Shown here: piece by piece, positions 25,600 through 34,841 of the stretch
Numbering within the stretch: position 1 is the stretch's first letter
Layout: each line of letters starts with the position of its first letter
Program-made: the position numbers and the translations under genes
The notes under the pieces: generated by a model
Database searches by the model: none
Seen by the model: the letters and a program-made list of their open reading frames with translations, nothing else
Told to the model about the DNA's origin: nothing
Assembly: GCF_025567095.1 (NCBI RefSeq)
Contig: NZ_JAOQJH010000011.1
DNA: 64,000 nt
Reading direction: 5' to 3' (one strand)
Source: Anthropogastromicrobium aceti
GTDB taxonomy: Bacteria > Bacillota > Clostridia > Lachnospirales > Lachnospiraceae

Positions 25600-26061
25600 A
25601 TGAGTCTTATTAACACACAGGCGATAGCTGATTCGAGAAAAGTTTTGACCGGAAATAATGGCGGCATGTATGATGGCAACGGAAAGCTGCTTGCAACTGT
25701 AGAAAGCTTCCAGTCAAAAATCAACTTCGCAAATCAGACATATAGAGCGCTTGGCAGCCCTATGGAAATGGAAGTTGGAGATGCCGTCAGCACAACGCTG
25801 TCTATCACAATGACTGTCGTTGAAAGCGATGGCTTTGTAGATGGTCTTGAAGCGTTCCAGCATACAGGCGAGATGCCGGAATGGAATTTCCAAGGTGTAA
25901 TTCAAGGAAAGAATGGCAGTACAGAACGAAAGATTTACAGCTATTGCGTTCCGACCGGAGAGATTGACCTTCAGAACATTTCTGTTGGCAGCATCATTAA
26001 GCGTACACTTAATTTCCGCGTAAACGGTGGAGTTAGAACGCAGGGTAAGATGAAACAGTAA
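25600..26061 (+). CDS. Tail tube protein (XkdM-like)
   Basis: 153 residues, ATG 25600 after AAGGAGGT. Beta-barrel tube protein pattern: KLLATVESFQSKINFANQTYRALG, SITMTVVES, RKIYSYCVPTGEIDLQNIS. Followed by a hairpin with seven T. Confidence 0.86.
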   Translation: MSLINTQAIADSRKVLTGNNGGMYDGNGKLLATVESFQSKINFANQTYRALGSPMEMEVGDAVSTTLSITMTVVESDGFVDGLEAFQHTGEMPEWNFQGVIQGKNGSTERKIYSYCVPTGEIDLQNISVGSIIKRTLNFRVNGGVRTQGKMKQ

Positions 26062-26078
26062 AAAATCAAGATAACTTA

Positions 26079-26112
26079 GCTGTCGCATGTAAAATTGCGG
26101 CAGCATTTTTTT
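26079..26112 (+). terminator. Terminator/attenuator after the tube gene
   Basis: 9-bp stem GCTGTCGCA / TGCGGCAGC (one G-T pair), 8-base loop, then seven T after an A. It would reduce transcription of the tail chaperone relative to sheath and tube, as commonly needed. Confidence 0.75.
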
Positions 26113-26127
26113 ATGGAGGATAGAAGA

Positions 26128-26616
26128 ATGAACGAAAACATTACTATGACAGAAGAAACCAAAAAGGAAGAGATCAGAAAGAATGAAAACGATATTTTAA
26201 CTAGCCTTATCGAAGCGGCATCATACAAGGAAGATGATGAAGAGGCTGTAGGAATCCAGATCAAGAGAAAGGGCAAACTAATTTTTGAGTTTAAGATTCG
26301 CCCACTATCTGACGAAGAGTATCAGAATTGCAAGAAGAACAACACTACTTACAAGAGAAATAAGCAGCTTGGAACCAAAGTAGCAGATAGAGTTAATGTT
26401 GCCAGATACCGCTCAGAAGTCATTTACACAGCAACAATTGAGAAAGATAGAACAAAGATTTGGGACAACAATGCAGCATGGAAGAAGCTTGCTGTTCTCA
26501 GCGGCCCAGATTTGATTGATGTCGTTTTAATGGCAGGAGAAAAGGATGCAATTCTTGATAAGATCGAGGAAATTTCTGGATTCAAGCCGACAGTTGAGGA
26601 AACTGTAAAAAACTAA
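26128..26616 (+). CDS. Tail assembly chaperone, short form (XkdN-like)
   Basis: 162 residues from ATG 26128 (GGAGGA at 26115). Helical, acidic N-terminus; KRKGKLIFEFKIRPLSDEEYQ and DVVLMAGEKDAIL are typical of XkdN. The last codons contain the heptamer A AAA AAC (26607-26613) directly before TAA, a canonical -1 slippery site, so a longer form is also made. Chaperone guards the tape measure protein until the tube forms. Confidence 0.85.
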   Translation: MNENITMTEETKKEEIRKNENDILTSLIEAASYKEDDEEAVGIQIKRKGKLIFEFKIRPLSDEEYQNCKKNNTTYKRNKQLGTKVADRVNVARYRSEVIYTATIEKDRTKIWDNNAAWKKLAVLSGPDLIDVVLMAGEKDAILDKIEEISGFKPTVEETVKN

Positions 26617-26804
26617 TTGAGGCAGGGGGAAAAGGTACACTGATTCACTTGATTTTTCAGCGGCATCATATTCCCCCTGATGTTTTTTTAACGAAACCAC
26701 ATTGGGCACAAGCCTACATGCTTGAGTCAATGAAAATTCAGCTCCGAGCCGAGCAGGAACAAAGGGAAGCAATTAGGCAGCAGCGTGAAGCGACTATGCG
26801 CTAG
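26613..26804 (+). CDS. Tail chaperone extension made by -1 frameshifting
   Basis: 63 residues in the -1 frame with no own start codon; joins the preceding gene at the slippery heptamer, giving about 225 residues in total. The extension reads LIEAGGKGTLIHLIFQRHH and then PHWAQAYMLESMKIQLRAEQ, the form seen in myophage chaperone long forms, and ends at TAG 26802-26804, 17 bases before the tape measure ATG. Confidence 0.8.
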   Translation, partial: LIEAGGKGTLIHLIFQRHHIPPDVFLTKPHWAQAYMLESMKIQLRAEQEQREAIRQQREATMR

Positions 26805-26821
26805 AGAGGAGGAAACATGAC

Positions 26822-29800
26822 ATGGCAGACCGAATGACGATAACAATTGATGTTGTCGCAGAAGACAGGACAAGTCGAGGTTTGAGAGCAGCACAGTCCA
26901 ATCTATCATCTTTTGAGCGATCTTGCCAGCGAACAGAAAGGCAGTTACAACGCTTAGACAGAGATCATGAGGTTAGTATTGGTGCAGATGATAATGCATC
27001 AGACCAGATTGAGCTGATTGCCAATGAAGCTGAGATGCTTAATGAAATGAATCCTCAGATTGAAGCTGAGGCAAGCAACGCTGCAAGCCAAACGCTTGAT
27101 ATGATTTCGGATCAGGCAGAAGCACTAGACGGGACAAGTTCTGACGTTGATGTTGGAGCCAATGACTCAGCAACACCAGTAATCAATGCAGCGGAGAATG
27201 CAGCGGAAAACTTTGATGGAACATCGGCAGATGCAGAAATTTCGACTGATGATTCTGCTACAGAAGTTATACAAGCAGCGTCCGATGCGGTTGAAAATTT
27301 CGATGGACAGACAGCTGATGCCGAAATTGGTGCAGACGATTCGGCAACTCAAGTCGTGAACGCGGCATCTGATGCAGTCGAGAACTTTGACGGGACCACA
27401 GCAGACGCGGAAATCTCAGCAGATGATTCAGCAAGTCCCATTATTGATTCTGTCGAGGATAAAGCGGCAGAATGGGATGGCAGCGAATACAATGCAAGAA
27501 TCGGTATTATAGATGCGGCTACAGCGCCAATTACTTCAATCTTGGGGCTGCTGAAAAATCCAGTCGCACAGGGAGCATCACTGCTTGGTATGAGTCTTAC
27601 GCTTGCAGATTCAGCGAATACATTTGAGGGCTTTGAAAGCATTATGAGTAATGTTGAAGCCATTTCTGGAGCTACGAAGGAGGAAATGGAACAGCTTACT
27701 GTAAAGGCACAGGAACTTGGAGCTACTAGCAAATTTACGGCCGCTGAATCAGCTTCTGCATTCTCATACATGAGTATGGCTGGTTGGAAAACGCAAGATA
27801 TGCTCGGCGGTATCGAGGGCATCATGAACCTGGCAGCAGCGGCAGGAGAAGACCTAGCGACGACATCTGATATCGTGACTGATGCGATCACCGCTTTTGG
27901 CTTAAAGGCAAGTGACTCATCTCATTTTGCGGATGTATTGGCACAGGCCAGTGCGAATGCAAATACAAATGTCGGTATGCTGGGCGAATCCTTCAAGTAC
28001 ATAGCCCCGGTGGCAGGAGCTTTGAAGTATTCCGTAGAGGATACGTCCTTGGCACTTGGTTTGATGGCTAACGCGAGTGTGAAAGGCAGTATGTCTGGTA
28101 CTGCCTTAAAAACGGCACTTGTAAATATGGCATCTCCTACAGATACAATGGCGATTGCTATGGACAAGTACAACATAAGCTTGTTGGATAGTGCAGGAAA
28201 TTCAAAATCGCTGAAAGGTGTGTTGGACAACTTGCGAAGCAGCTTGGGCGGATTATCTGAAACTGAGCAGACAGCAGCGGCATCTGCTATTTTTGGAAAG
28301 GAAGCTATGGCTGGAATGCTCGCAATCATCAATGCTTCCGAGGAGGACTATAACAAGCTTACAGAGGCGGTGTACAATGCAGATGGTGCATCACAGCAGA
28401 TGGCAGACACCATGCTAGATAATGTACAGGGTTCTCTGACGCTTCTTTCTAGCGGACTTGATGAGGTCAAGCTTACTCTGGGTAAGAGAGTAGGAACTTA
28501 CCTCAAAGGCGCGGCAAAATGGCTTACGGATGAAATGCCAGATGTCAAGAACGCTGTGTCAGATATGATGGACTGGGTTGACATGAACGTGCTGCATATC
28601 AAGGAAAATGTCGGCAATATGATGTCCTCGGACGAATGGAAGAATGCGAACTTCTTTGAGAAAATTGATATTTCATGGGATAAGCTTATTGCAACTCCGT
28701 TCTTAAAATGGGCAAGAGGTTCTGGAAAGCAGCTCATGTCGAAAGGCATTAGCTCACTGTTTTCCGAAGCCTCTAAAATTTTGCCAGGTGGGGAGCAAGC
28801 AGGGCTTATGTCATGGATTAGCACGGGCATAATCGCAAAGGGAGTATCAACATTAGTCAGCGAATCAAGTCAAGTAGTAAGTGCTTTAGCACCAATTGCC
28901 TCATCCATAAAAGGGGTTGTTCAGGTTGCACAGGAGTCGGATGGTATTCTGTCGTTCGGCAGCAACTTGCTGTCTATGATTCCAACAGCTGGAAAGGTGG
29001 GACTTGCGGCAGGCGCGATTGTAGGCGGCATTTTGGCTATTAACGCAGCCATTGACGCATACAACGAAAAACAGATCAGTGATAGCTTAGAAAGACATAT
29101 GGGCGATATAAGCCTTAGTGCCGAGGAATTGCAAGAGCTTGCAGGGAAGATTATCAGTGTTGATTGGTTGGTTGACGTGAACCTTGCGCTTGATCATTTG
29201 AACAATGCAGATAAGCTTGCTGAGGAAGCAGAAGCGGCATTACAAAAGAATGATACGCTCGAATGGAAGAGTCGGGTAGGAATTGAGCTAACAGCAGACG
29301 AGAAAGAGGACTATACAAGCAATATCGAGACGTTTGTGCAGGACAAGATTGACGAGCTGGAAGATCGAACCTATTTTGCACAGATTTCAGTTGAAACGGT
29401 TCTTGGTGACGCTGGTTCTGGACTTTCAAGTAAGATTCAAGAGTGGTACATTGATGATAACACAGAGCTGACAGGACTTTCAGAAAGCCTTACAGCGCTT
29501 GTGCAGGAAGCACTCGAAGACGGAATGATCAATGTTGAGGAGCAGGCTGCTATAGACATTTTGCAGCAGAAAATCAACAATGTTCTTTCTGGTTGGAAGG
29601 AAGCAGAAGCGCAAGCGAAATGGGATCTTATTGATCAGAAGTATGGAAAACTTAGTGGCACAAGCCTTGATACAGAGTCGTTCAAGAATCTTGTATCTGA
29701 GGTACAGACACAGCGGACAAGTGCATATTCGGCATTAGATGAACAGTCTGAGAGCATGTATTCCGTGTTTAATGGATGGGAGAACAGTGGTAAGATTTCT

Positions 29801-32143
29801 GCAAGCCAGAATGAGCAGCTGCATGATTTGTGGTCGTATAACTACAAGAACCTTGAGGCAAAGAGCATGATTCAGTCTCTTGGCTTTGAGGGCAACACTC
29901 TTTCTGACGCTTATGGCGATGTTTTGCAGACCAACTATCAGAAGATGCAGGAAAATACGCAAGGCTTCTTTGACAGCTTGCAGGAGATTTGGACTGACGT
30001 TCAGAGTACAGGAAATCGAGGCGGCTTTTACATGAACTTGATGGATGGAGTGGATAAATATATTGGCTCATCAAAAGGACTTTCTGGAGATCAGAAAGCA
30101 GACTTTGGAGCATTGAAAGAATTATACGAGTCTATGAAACCAGATGTTGAAAGTATGGCAGGTCTGATTGATTCGTACCGAGAGGCAGGATTGAAGACAC
30201 CTCAAACTTTGATGGATGCATTCTATGAGGCTGCGAAGATTGGTGCGGCTTCTGGAGATGAGTCTGCTGCATGGCAGGTATATGCAAATGACTTGCTGAC
30301 AAACGGCAGCGAGGAAATAGTCGATATCCTTACCAATGAGAACAACCCTATGTACGAGACGTTGAGAGGTATTTTGCCAGAGGAAATGACAAAGGCGATT
30401 GATCGTGCAACGCAGGAGACAACCGCAAGCACAGACCTTTCAGAGCTTTTCAACAAGGTTCTGGGAAGTGGCTCGATTGACGAGATTGACCTATCAACAT
30501 TGAAAGAGTTGTGTGACAAGTACGGACTTGACATTTCAGATTACCTTGAGACGGTCGGAATTGATGTTGATGCAGGAGATGCAAAGTTAAATATCAATGA
30601 CTTTGATCTCGGACAGGCAGCAGAGCTATCAGGACTGACTGCAACAGGAAATTCCATCACTCTTGATGGCGGTGAGATTGCTTACGAGTACCGGGTAAAC
30701 GTGGCTGACACGCTTTCTGACATCGCTGCAAAGGCTGGCGTTGCACTGGAAGAGTTGGAAGCTGCAAATCAAGAACTGTACGAAAAGAACGGTTCTTGGG
30801 ACTTGATCTACGAAGGTGATCTTGTGTACATACCACAAGTGAACGCAGAAGAAACACAAGCAGCAACACAAGTAGCAATTGATGAAGCAATTCAGCAAGC
30901 AACAAGTCTACTGGAAGAACAGGGAGATACGGCACAGATTGTAGGAACCGATCTGGAAGTAACTTTTGGAGAGGTTTCGGTAAATCAGGAAGATGCGCTT
31001 GAGAAAGTCGCTGATGCAGTTGGAATCACGGTTGATCAGTTAAAGGAATACAATGGATTGACCAGTGATGCAGAAGTCAATGTTGGAATGAAGGTTCGCA
31101 TTCCAACAGAAATGATCAATGTTGACACTACGCAGTTGAAACAGGCAGTTGATGAGGTTGTACAGGAAGCATCTAATGTCGAACCTGCATCGGTTGACAC
31201 AAACGCCAATGTTGATGTCTATGCAGCAGGAGTTGATACAAGCAGCGCTTATGACTCTACGCAGCAAGCATTGAACACAGCCTTCCAGTCAGTCTACGAC
31301 ACGACAGGATCAACAGATATTACCATCAACAAGGAAGATGATAATATTTCTGAGGTTCACAGTCAGGTAGGAAGTGAGCTGAGAAGCGCGTTTTCCAGCG
31401 GATATAGTGTCAGTACGAATGCAGACATTCATGTAAACTATCGAATTGCAAATCCAACAGCGAACATTCGCTTTGGTGGTGGCGGCACTGGAACCAGCAC
31501 GATTTCTGCGGCGTTCTATGCAAATGGAAGCAATGAAGTTGGCAAGAACGGACCAGAGTTCGCAGTTGTTGGAGAGGAAGGACTTGAGTATATTATTCCA
31601 ACTGTTCCGAGCAGACGTTCACGCGGAATTGAGTTGTGGTATCAGGCAGGTGAGACACTTGGCATGTTTGATGGCACAGATGAGATTCCTGCATATGCAA
31701 ACGGCGGTGCAGTTGGCGGCACTGGAACCAGCACGATTTCTGCGGCGTTCTATGATTATTCGGATTACTTTGGTGGCTCTGACTACTCAGAGGTTGATGA
31801 GGATATCCCGGTAATCAAAGAGCGAAGCAAAAAGGAAAAGGAAACCATATGGACTGTAGACGGATACGAGATTGACAGTGACGATGATGATGGCGAGGAC
31901 GGCAGCAAGCCAAAGGAAATCCAGATCAGAACGGATTCCACGGCACAGCCGGCCGGAAGCAACATCGAAGTCAAGGTTGATTTGGCTCCGACCATTAAAA
32001 TTGAAGGAAGCAACATGGACGAGAACAAGATATTTGAAATCATTAAGAGTCGTTGTCGCGAACTTGCTGATGATATCGGCGGTGAGCTTGCAGATAAGCT
32101 TGCCCAAACGTACTCGAATATGCCGCTTACAGGTGAGACGTGA
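26822..32143 (+). CDS. Tail tape measure protein
   Basis: 1773 residues, the largest phage gene; it fixes tail length and is ejected on infection. N-terminal coiled-coil start, then tandem 29-residue repeats (103-218 and a weaker fifth copy), TP901-type core (SFKYIAPVAGALKYSVEDTS, KTALVNMASPTDTM), a hydrophobic helix (VGLAAGAIVGGILAINAAID), two LysM-like stretches around residues 1287-1340 and 1380-1430 that may touch peptidoglycan, and a C-terminus with GGTGTSTISAAFY repeated twice. Overlaps the next start. Confidence 0.92.
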   Translation: MADRMTITIDVVAEDRTSRGLRAAQSNLSSFERSCQRTERQLQRLDRDHEVSIGADDNASDQIELIANEAEMLNEMNPQIEAEASNAASQTLDMISDQAEALDGTSSDVDVGANDSATPVINAAENAAENFDGTSADAEISTDDSATEVIQAASDAVENFDGQTADAEIGADDSATQVVNAASDAVENFDGTTADAEISADDSASPIIDSVEDKAAEWDGSEYNARIGIIDAATAPITSILGLLKNPVAQGASLLGMSLTLADSANTFEGFESIMSNVEAISGATKEEMEQLTVKAQELGATSKFTAAESASAFSYMSMAGWKTQDMLGGIEGIMNLAAAAGEDLATTSDIVTDAITAFGLKASDSSHFADVLAQASANANTNVGMLGESFKYIAPVAGALKYSVEDTSLALGLMANASVKGSMSGTALKTALVNMASPTDTMAIAMDKYNISLLDSAGNSKSLKGVLDNLRSSLGGLSETEQTAAASAIFGKEAMAGMLAIINASEEDYNKLTEAVYNADGASQQMADTMLDNVQGSLTLLSSGLDEVKLTLGKRVGTYLKGAAKWLTDEMPDVKNAVSDMMDWVDMNVLHIKENVGNMMSSDEWKNANFFEKIDISWDKLIATPFLKWARGSGKQLMSKGISSLFSEASKILPGGEQAGLMSWISTGIIAKGVSTLVSESSQVVSALAPIASSIKGVVQVAQESDGILSFGSNLLSMIPTAGKVGLAAGAIVGGILAINAAIDAYNEKQISDSLERHMGDISLSAEELQELAGKIISVDWLVDVNLALDHLNNADKLAEEAEAALQKNDTLEWKSRVGIELTADEKEDYTSNIETFVQDKIDELEDRTYFAQISVETVLGDAGSGLSSKIQEWYIDDNTELTGLSESLTALVQEALEDGMINVEEQAAIDILQQKINNVLSGWKEAEAQAKWDLIDQKYGKLSGTSLDTESFKNLVSEVQTQRTSAYSALDEQSESMYSVFNGWENSGKISASQNEQLHDLWSYNYKNLEAKSMIQSLGFEGNTLSDAYGDVLQTNYQKMQENTQGFFDSLQEIWTDVQSTGNRGGFYMNLMDGVDKYIGSSKGLSGDQKADFGALKELYESMKPDVESMAGLIDSYREAGLKTPQTLMDAFYEAAKIGAASGDESAAWQVYANDLLTNGSEEIVDILTNENNPMYETLRGILPEEMTKAIDRATQETTASTDLSELFNKVLGSGSIDEIDLSTLKELCDKYGLDISDYLETVGIDVDAGDAKLNINDFDLGQAAELSGLTATGNSITLDGGEIAYEYRVNVADTLSDIAAKAGVALEELEAANQELYEKNGSWDLIYEGDLVYIPQVNAEETQAATQVAIDEAIQQATSLLEEQGDTAQIVGTDLEVTFGEVSVNQEDALEKVADAVGITVDQLKEYNGLTSDAEVNVGMKVRIPTEMINVDTTQLKQAVDEVVQEASNVEPASVDTNANVDVYAAGVDTSSAYDSTQQALNTAFQSVYDTTGSTDITINKEDDNISEVHSQVGSELRSAFSSGYSVSTNADIHVNYRIANPTANIRFGGGGTGTSTISAAFYANGSNEVGKNGPEFAVVGEEGLEYIIPTVPSRRSRGIELWYQAGETLGMFDGTDEIPAYANGGAVGGTGTSTISAAFYDYSDYFGGSDYSEVDEDIPVIKERSKKEKETIWTVDGYEIDSDDDDGEDGSKPKEIQIRTDSTAQPAGSNIEVKVDLAPTIKIEGSNMDENKIFEIIKSRCRELADDIGGELADKLAQTYSNMPLTGET
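27128..27475 (+). repeat. 87-bp tandem repeats in the tape measure gene
   Basis: Four consecutive in-frame units of 29 residues beginning at Asp103, Asp132, Asp161 and Asp190; each follows the pattern DG-x-x-ADAEI-x-x-DDSA followed by a helix ending in ENF. A fifth, diverged unit starts at Asp219. Copy-number change would alter protein length in 29-residue steps. Confidence 0.8.
31481..31520 (+). repeat. 40-bp direct repeat, copy 1
   Basis: Identical over 40 bases to 31715-31754; both encode GGTGTSTISAAFY in the same frame, 234 bases apart. Recombination between them would delete 78 residues without a frameshift. Confidence 0.85.
31715..31754 (+). repeat. 40-bp direct repeat, copy 2
   Basis: Second copy of the repeat at 31481-31520, near the tape measure C-terminus. 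Confidence 0.85.
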
Positions 32144-32778
32144 TGGATATTTACTTAACGCCGTCGGGCGGCAGTTCGATACGCTTCCCTATGCTGCCAG
32201 AAAGTGTGAGCTTATCGGGCGAAGCAAAGTTTATGACTTATAGCACAATTTCCCTTGGTGATGTAAAAATCCCAAGGGGACAAGGTGTTGAGGAAATTGC
32301 ATGGTCCGGAATGTTCCCCGGAGCTGCCAGAAAAAATGCATCTTATGTCAGAGCGTATACAAAAGCAGATGATTTGATCAATCTTCTGCGAAATATACGT
32401 AACAATGGCACAAGATGCACTTTGCTTGTGACTGGGACTTGCATCAACATAGAGGTCTATGTAGCAAAATTTTCGGGCAAATATGTCGGAAATATGGATT
32501 ACAACTATGATTTGACTTTTTCAGCTGCACGAGATATCAAGACCTACACAACTTCGGAGTTGAAGATATCAAAGCCTTCGGAGCCGAGAGTTGAAAGACC
32601 GACTACTGCCACACAGACGAAAACCTATACGGTCAAGACGGGTGACTGTCTTTGGCGTATAGCACAGAATTTGCTTGGGAGCGGCAGCAGGTACATGGAA
32701 ATCTACAACTTGAACCGGGATAAGATCAGTGATCCAAGCTTGATCTATACCGGACAAGTATTGAGAATCCCCGGATAG
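32143..32778 (+). CDS. XkdP-like LysM baseplate protein
   Basis: 211 residues (ATG 32143; a GTG three bases earlier is also possible). N-terminal half with LPESVSLSGEAKFMTYSTISLGD as in XkdP; C-terminal LysM domain (about 160-211: KTYTVKTGDCLWRIAQNLLG to GQVLRIPG) binding peptidoglycan. Part of the baseplate hub. Confidence 0.84.
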   Translation: MDIYLTPSGGSSIRFPMLPESVSLSGEAKFMTYSTISLGDVKIPRGQGVEEIAWSGMFPGAARKNASYVRAYTKADDLINLLRNIRNNGTRCTLLVTGTCINIEVYVAKFSGKYVGNMDYNYDLTFSAARDIKTYTTSELKISKPSEPRVERPTTATQTKTYTVKTGDCLWRIAQNLLGSGSRYMEIYNLNRDKISDPSLIYTGQVLRIPG

Positions 32779-32787
32779 GAGGCTTTT

Positions 32788-34047
32788 ATGATCAATAGCA
32801 AGGATTTGAGCTATAAGGCTATAATAGTTACCGAGTCTGGACAACAGCTTGATATTACGGCAGCTACACAGGATTTAGGATGGGAAGAGAATGAGGATGA
32901 ACTTGCCATGAAGATTAGTTTCGACTTATACAATGCTTTTTATAATGGCAAGCGTCTTTCATCTCTCGTAAAGCTCTGTTCTGTAGTGGCGATTCAAGCG
33001 TCTTGGGGATCAGGTTCTGATATTGTGGCACAAGGGCAGCTTACACAGTGCAGAAGAAAGACCTCAAAATCAGATGAGGTTTTTTCAATTACAGCGTATG
33101 ACAATCTGTATAACTTGCAGAAAAGCTCAGATTGCGTGTTCTTCGAGGAAGGAAAAGGTACGCAAAGTATCTTGACTTCCCTTTTGTCATCTTGGGGCAT
33201 TTCAATTTCGTCTTATACAGGTCCAAATGTTACACATGCCAGAGTTTTGAAGAAAAACGCAAAGCTTGGAACAATTATTCGAGACATTCTCAGCGAAGCC
33301 AAAAAGAAAGGCGGCGGCGCTGGAATTGTGCGAAGTACAAAAGGCAAGATTGAGGTTATCAAGAAGGGCAACAACAGCACAGTCTATGCTTTTCTTGGCG
33401 ATAATGTCACGGAAGTGAGCCACGAAATTAACATTGCAAGTATAGTTACCCGTGTGAAGGTTGTTTCCTCTGATGGCTCCGACAGTGCTGCAAAAGTCGA
33501 AGCGATAGTTGATGGTAAAACTGATTATGGTGTTTTCCAGAAGATTATCACAAAGACCCAAAACGGAACGCTGGAAGATGCAAAGAAAGAGGCACAGGAT
33601 GAGCTTGATGAAAATGGTTCCCCGACAGAGACAGCAAGGCTTACAGGTCCAGACGTGCCGCCACTTCGGAAAGGAGATATGATCTATGCAAAAGTGGGGT
33701 CACTTGATGGCTTCTATCTTATCAAAAGCATTCAGCACAGTGCGAAAGATAGAAAATTTTCTGCCGAAGTGGAGAAATATGTGGCATCCACCATAACGAA
33801 AACGCAAAACACGAGTACAGAGAGCAAAAGCTATAAAGTTGGTGATATCGTCCGTTTTAAAGGCGGCATGCATTACATTAGCAGCTATCCGGGAGCCAAA
33901 GGCTATCAAGCCACGGCAGGAGAAGCGAAAATTACACTTGGACCAGACTGCAAGGCAAATGGGAGGGCTCATCCATGGCAGCTTATTCACACGAGCAATT
34001 CAACCAGTAATGTATATGGTTGGGTTGATGAAGGCAGCTTTGAGTAG
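32788..34047 (+). CDS. XkdQ-like baseplate hub protein with SH3-like end
   Basis: 419 residues, ATG 32788. XkdQ/gpD-type hub: DLGWEENEDELAMKISFDLYN near 28 and SVVAIQASWGSG near 68, DNLYNLQKSSDCVFF near 110. C-terminal 70 residues (VGDIVRFKGGMHYISS to YGWVDEGSF) form an SH3-like cell-wall domain that also ends the endolysin at 42208-43218. Confidence 0.82.
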   Translation: MINSKDLSYKAIIVTESGQQLDITAATQDLGWEENEDELAMKISFDLYNAFYNGKRLSSLVKLCSVVAIQASWGSGSDIVAQGQLTQCRRKTSKSDEVFSITAYDNLYNLQKSSDCVFFEEGKGTQSILTSLLSSWGISISSYTGPNVTHARVLKKNAKLGTIIRDILSEAKKKGGGAGIVRSTKGKIEVIKKGNNSTVYAFLGDNVTEVSHEINIASIVTRVKVVSSDGSDSAAKVEAIVDGKTDYGVFQKIITKTQNGTLEDAKKEAQDELDENGSPTETARLTGPDVPPLRKGDMIYAKVGSLDGFYLIKSIQHSAKDRKFSAEVEKYVASTITKTQNTSTESKSYKVGDIVRFKGGMHYISSYPGAKGYQATAGEAKITLGPDCKANGRAHPWQLIHTSNSTSNVYGWVDEGSFE

Positions 34048-34058
34048 GAAGGAGACGT

Positions 34059-34376
34059 ATGAGTGCAGAAGGAAATCCCGGAATCAATCAGCTTGCAAGG
34101 ACACTTGCAGGAAGAATGAGAGAACATCAGAATCAGGTTGAAACGGATTTGGCATCCGATTTTGGAGTAATCAATGGCAACATGTCATTGTCTACAAATC
34201 GGTTTCCTACTCCGTTTCCGCCCGGATCATATTATGTGTGCCGATATGCAGCAGGAATGCGGCTGGCAACAACAGACCGAGCGGCTGTCAATCTTCCCGG
34301 ATTACAGCCGGGAGATCATGTGCTTGTTGTATGGGTTGCTAACGATCCTGTTGTTGTTGATGTTATCACAAGATAG
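34059..34376 (+). CDS. XkdR-like (DUF2577) baseplate protein
   Basis: 105 residues, ATG 34059 after AAGGAG. Contains LPGLQPGDHVLVVWVANDPVVVDVI, the conserved C-terminal strand pattern of DUF2577 proteins found between XkdQ and XkdS. Confidence 0.75.
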   Translation: MSAEGNPGINQLARTLAGRMREHQNQVETDLASDFGVINGNMSLSTNRFPTPFPPGSYYVCRYAAGMRLATTDRAAVNLPGLQPGDHVLVVWVANDPVVVDVITR

Positions 34377-34384
34377 GAGGCACT

Positions 34385-34828
34385 ATGGCACAGAGACAGC
34401 TTTTCCCGGTGTTCGACCTTCCAGAAATTCCAGACACAGAAGAACTGGAAGAAAGATACTCTCCGTCCGCGTACTTTGATTTTGAAAAAGGTGACTTTGT
34501 GCGAGACGGAGCCGGGAAAATAAAGAAATCAGAAGGAAAAGACGCATATATACAATGGTGCCTAAAAGTTGTAAGCACAGAGCGTTATAGCTGCTTGGCT
34601 TACAGCAGCGACATCGGAGTTGAGCTTGATCAAGTCGTAGAGGCGGATCGGGCGGCAGCAGAAAGTATCATTGAACGAACGATTACAGAAGCTTTGATGA
34701 TGCATCGTGCCACCGAGTATGTCCACGATTTTTCTTTTTTGTATAAAGCGGATGCGGTGTACGTTACTTTCACGGTTAAGGGCTATCCGTGGGAAGACGA
34801 ACAGCTTAAAACCAAAATAACGCAGTAG
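34385..34828 (+). CDS. XkdS-like (DUF2634) baseplate wedge protein
   Basis: 147 residues, ATG 34385 after GGAGG. YFDFEKGDFVRDGAGKI, then KVVSTERYSCLAYSSDIGVEL: the gp25/XkdS pattern of small baseplate wedge proteins. Precedes the gpJ-like gene as expected. Confidence 0.8.
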   Translation: MAQRQLFPVFDLPEIPDTEELEERYSPSAYFDFEKGDFVRDGAGKIKKSEGKDAYIQWCLKVVSTERYSCLAYSSDIGVELDQVVEADRAAAESIIERTITEALMMHRATEYVHDFSFLYKADAVYVTFTVKGYPWEDEQLKTKITQ

Positions 34829-34841
34829 AGGAGGTGAGAGC

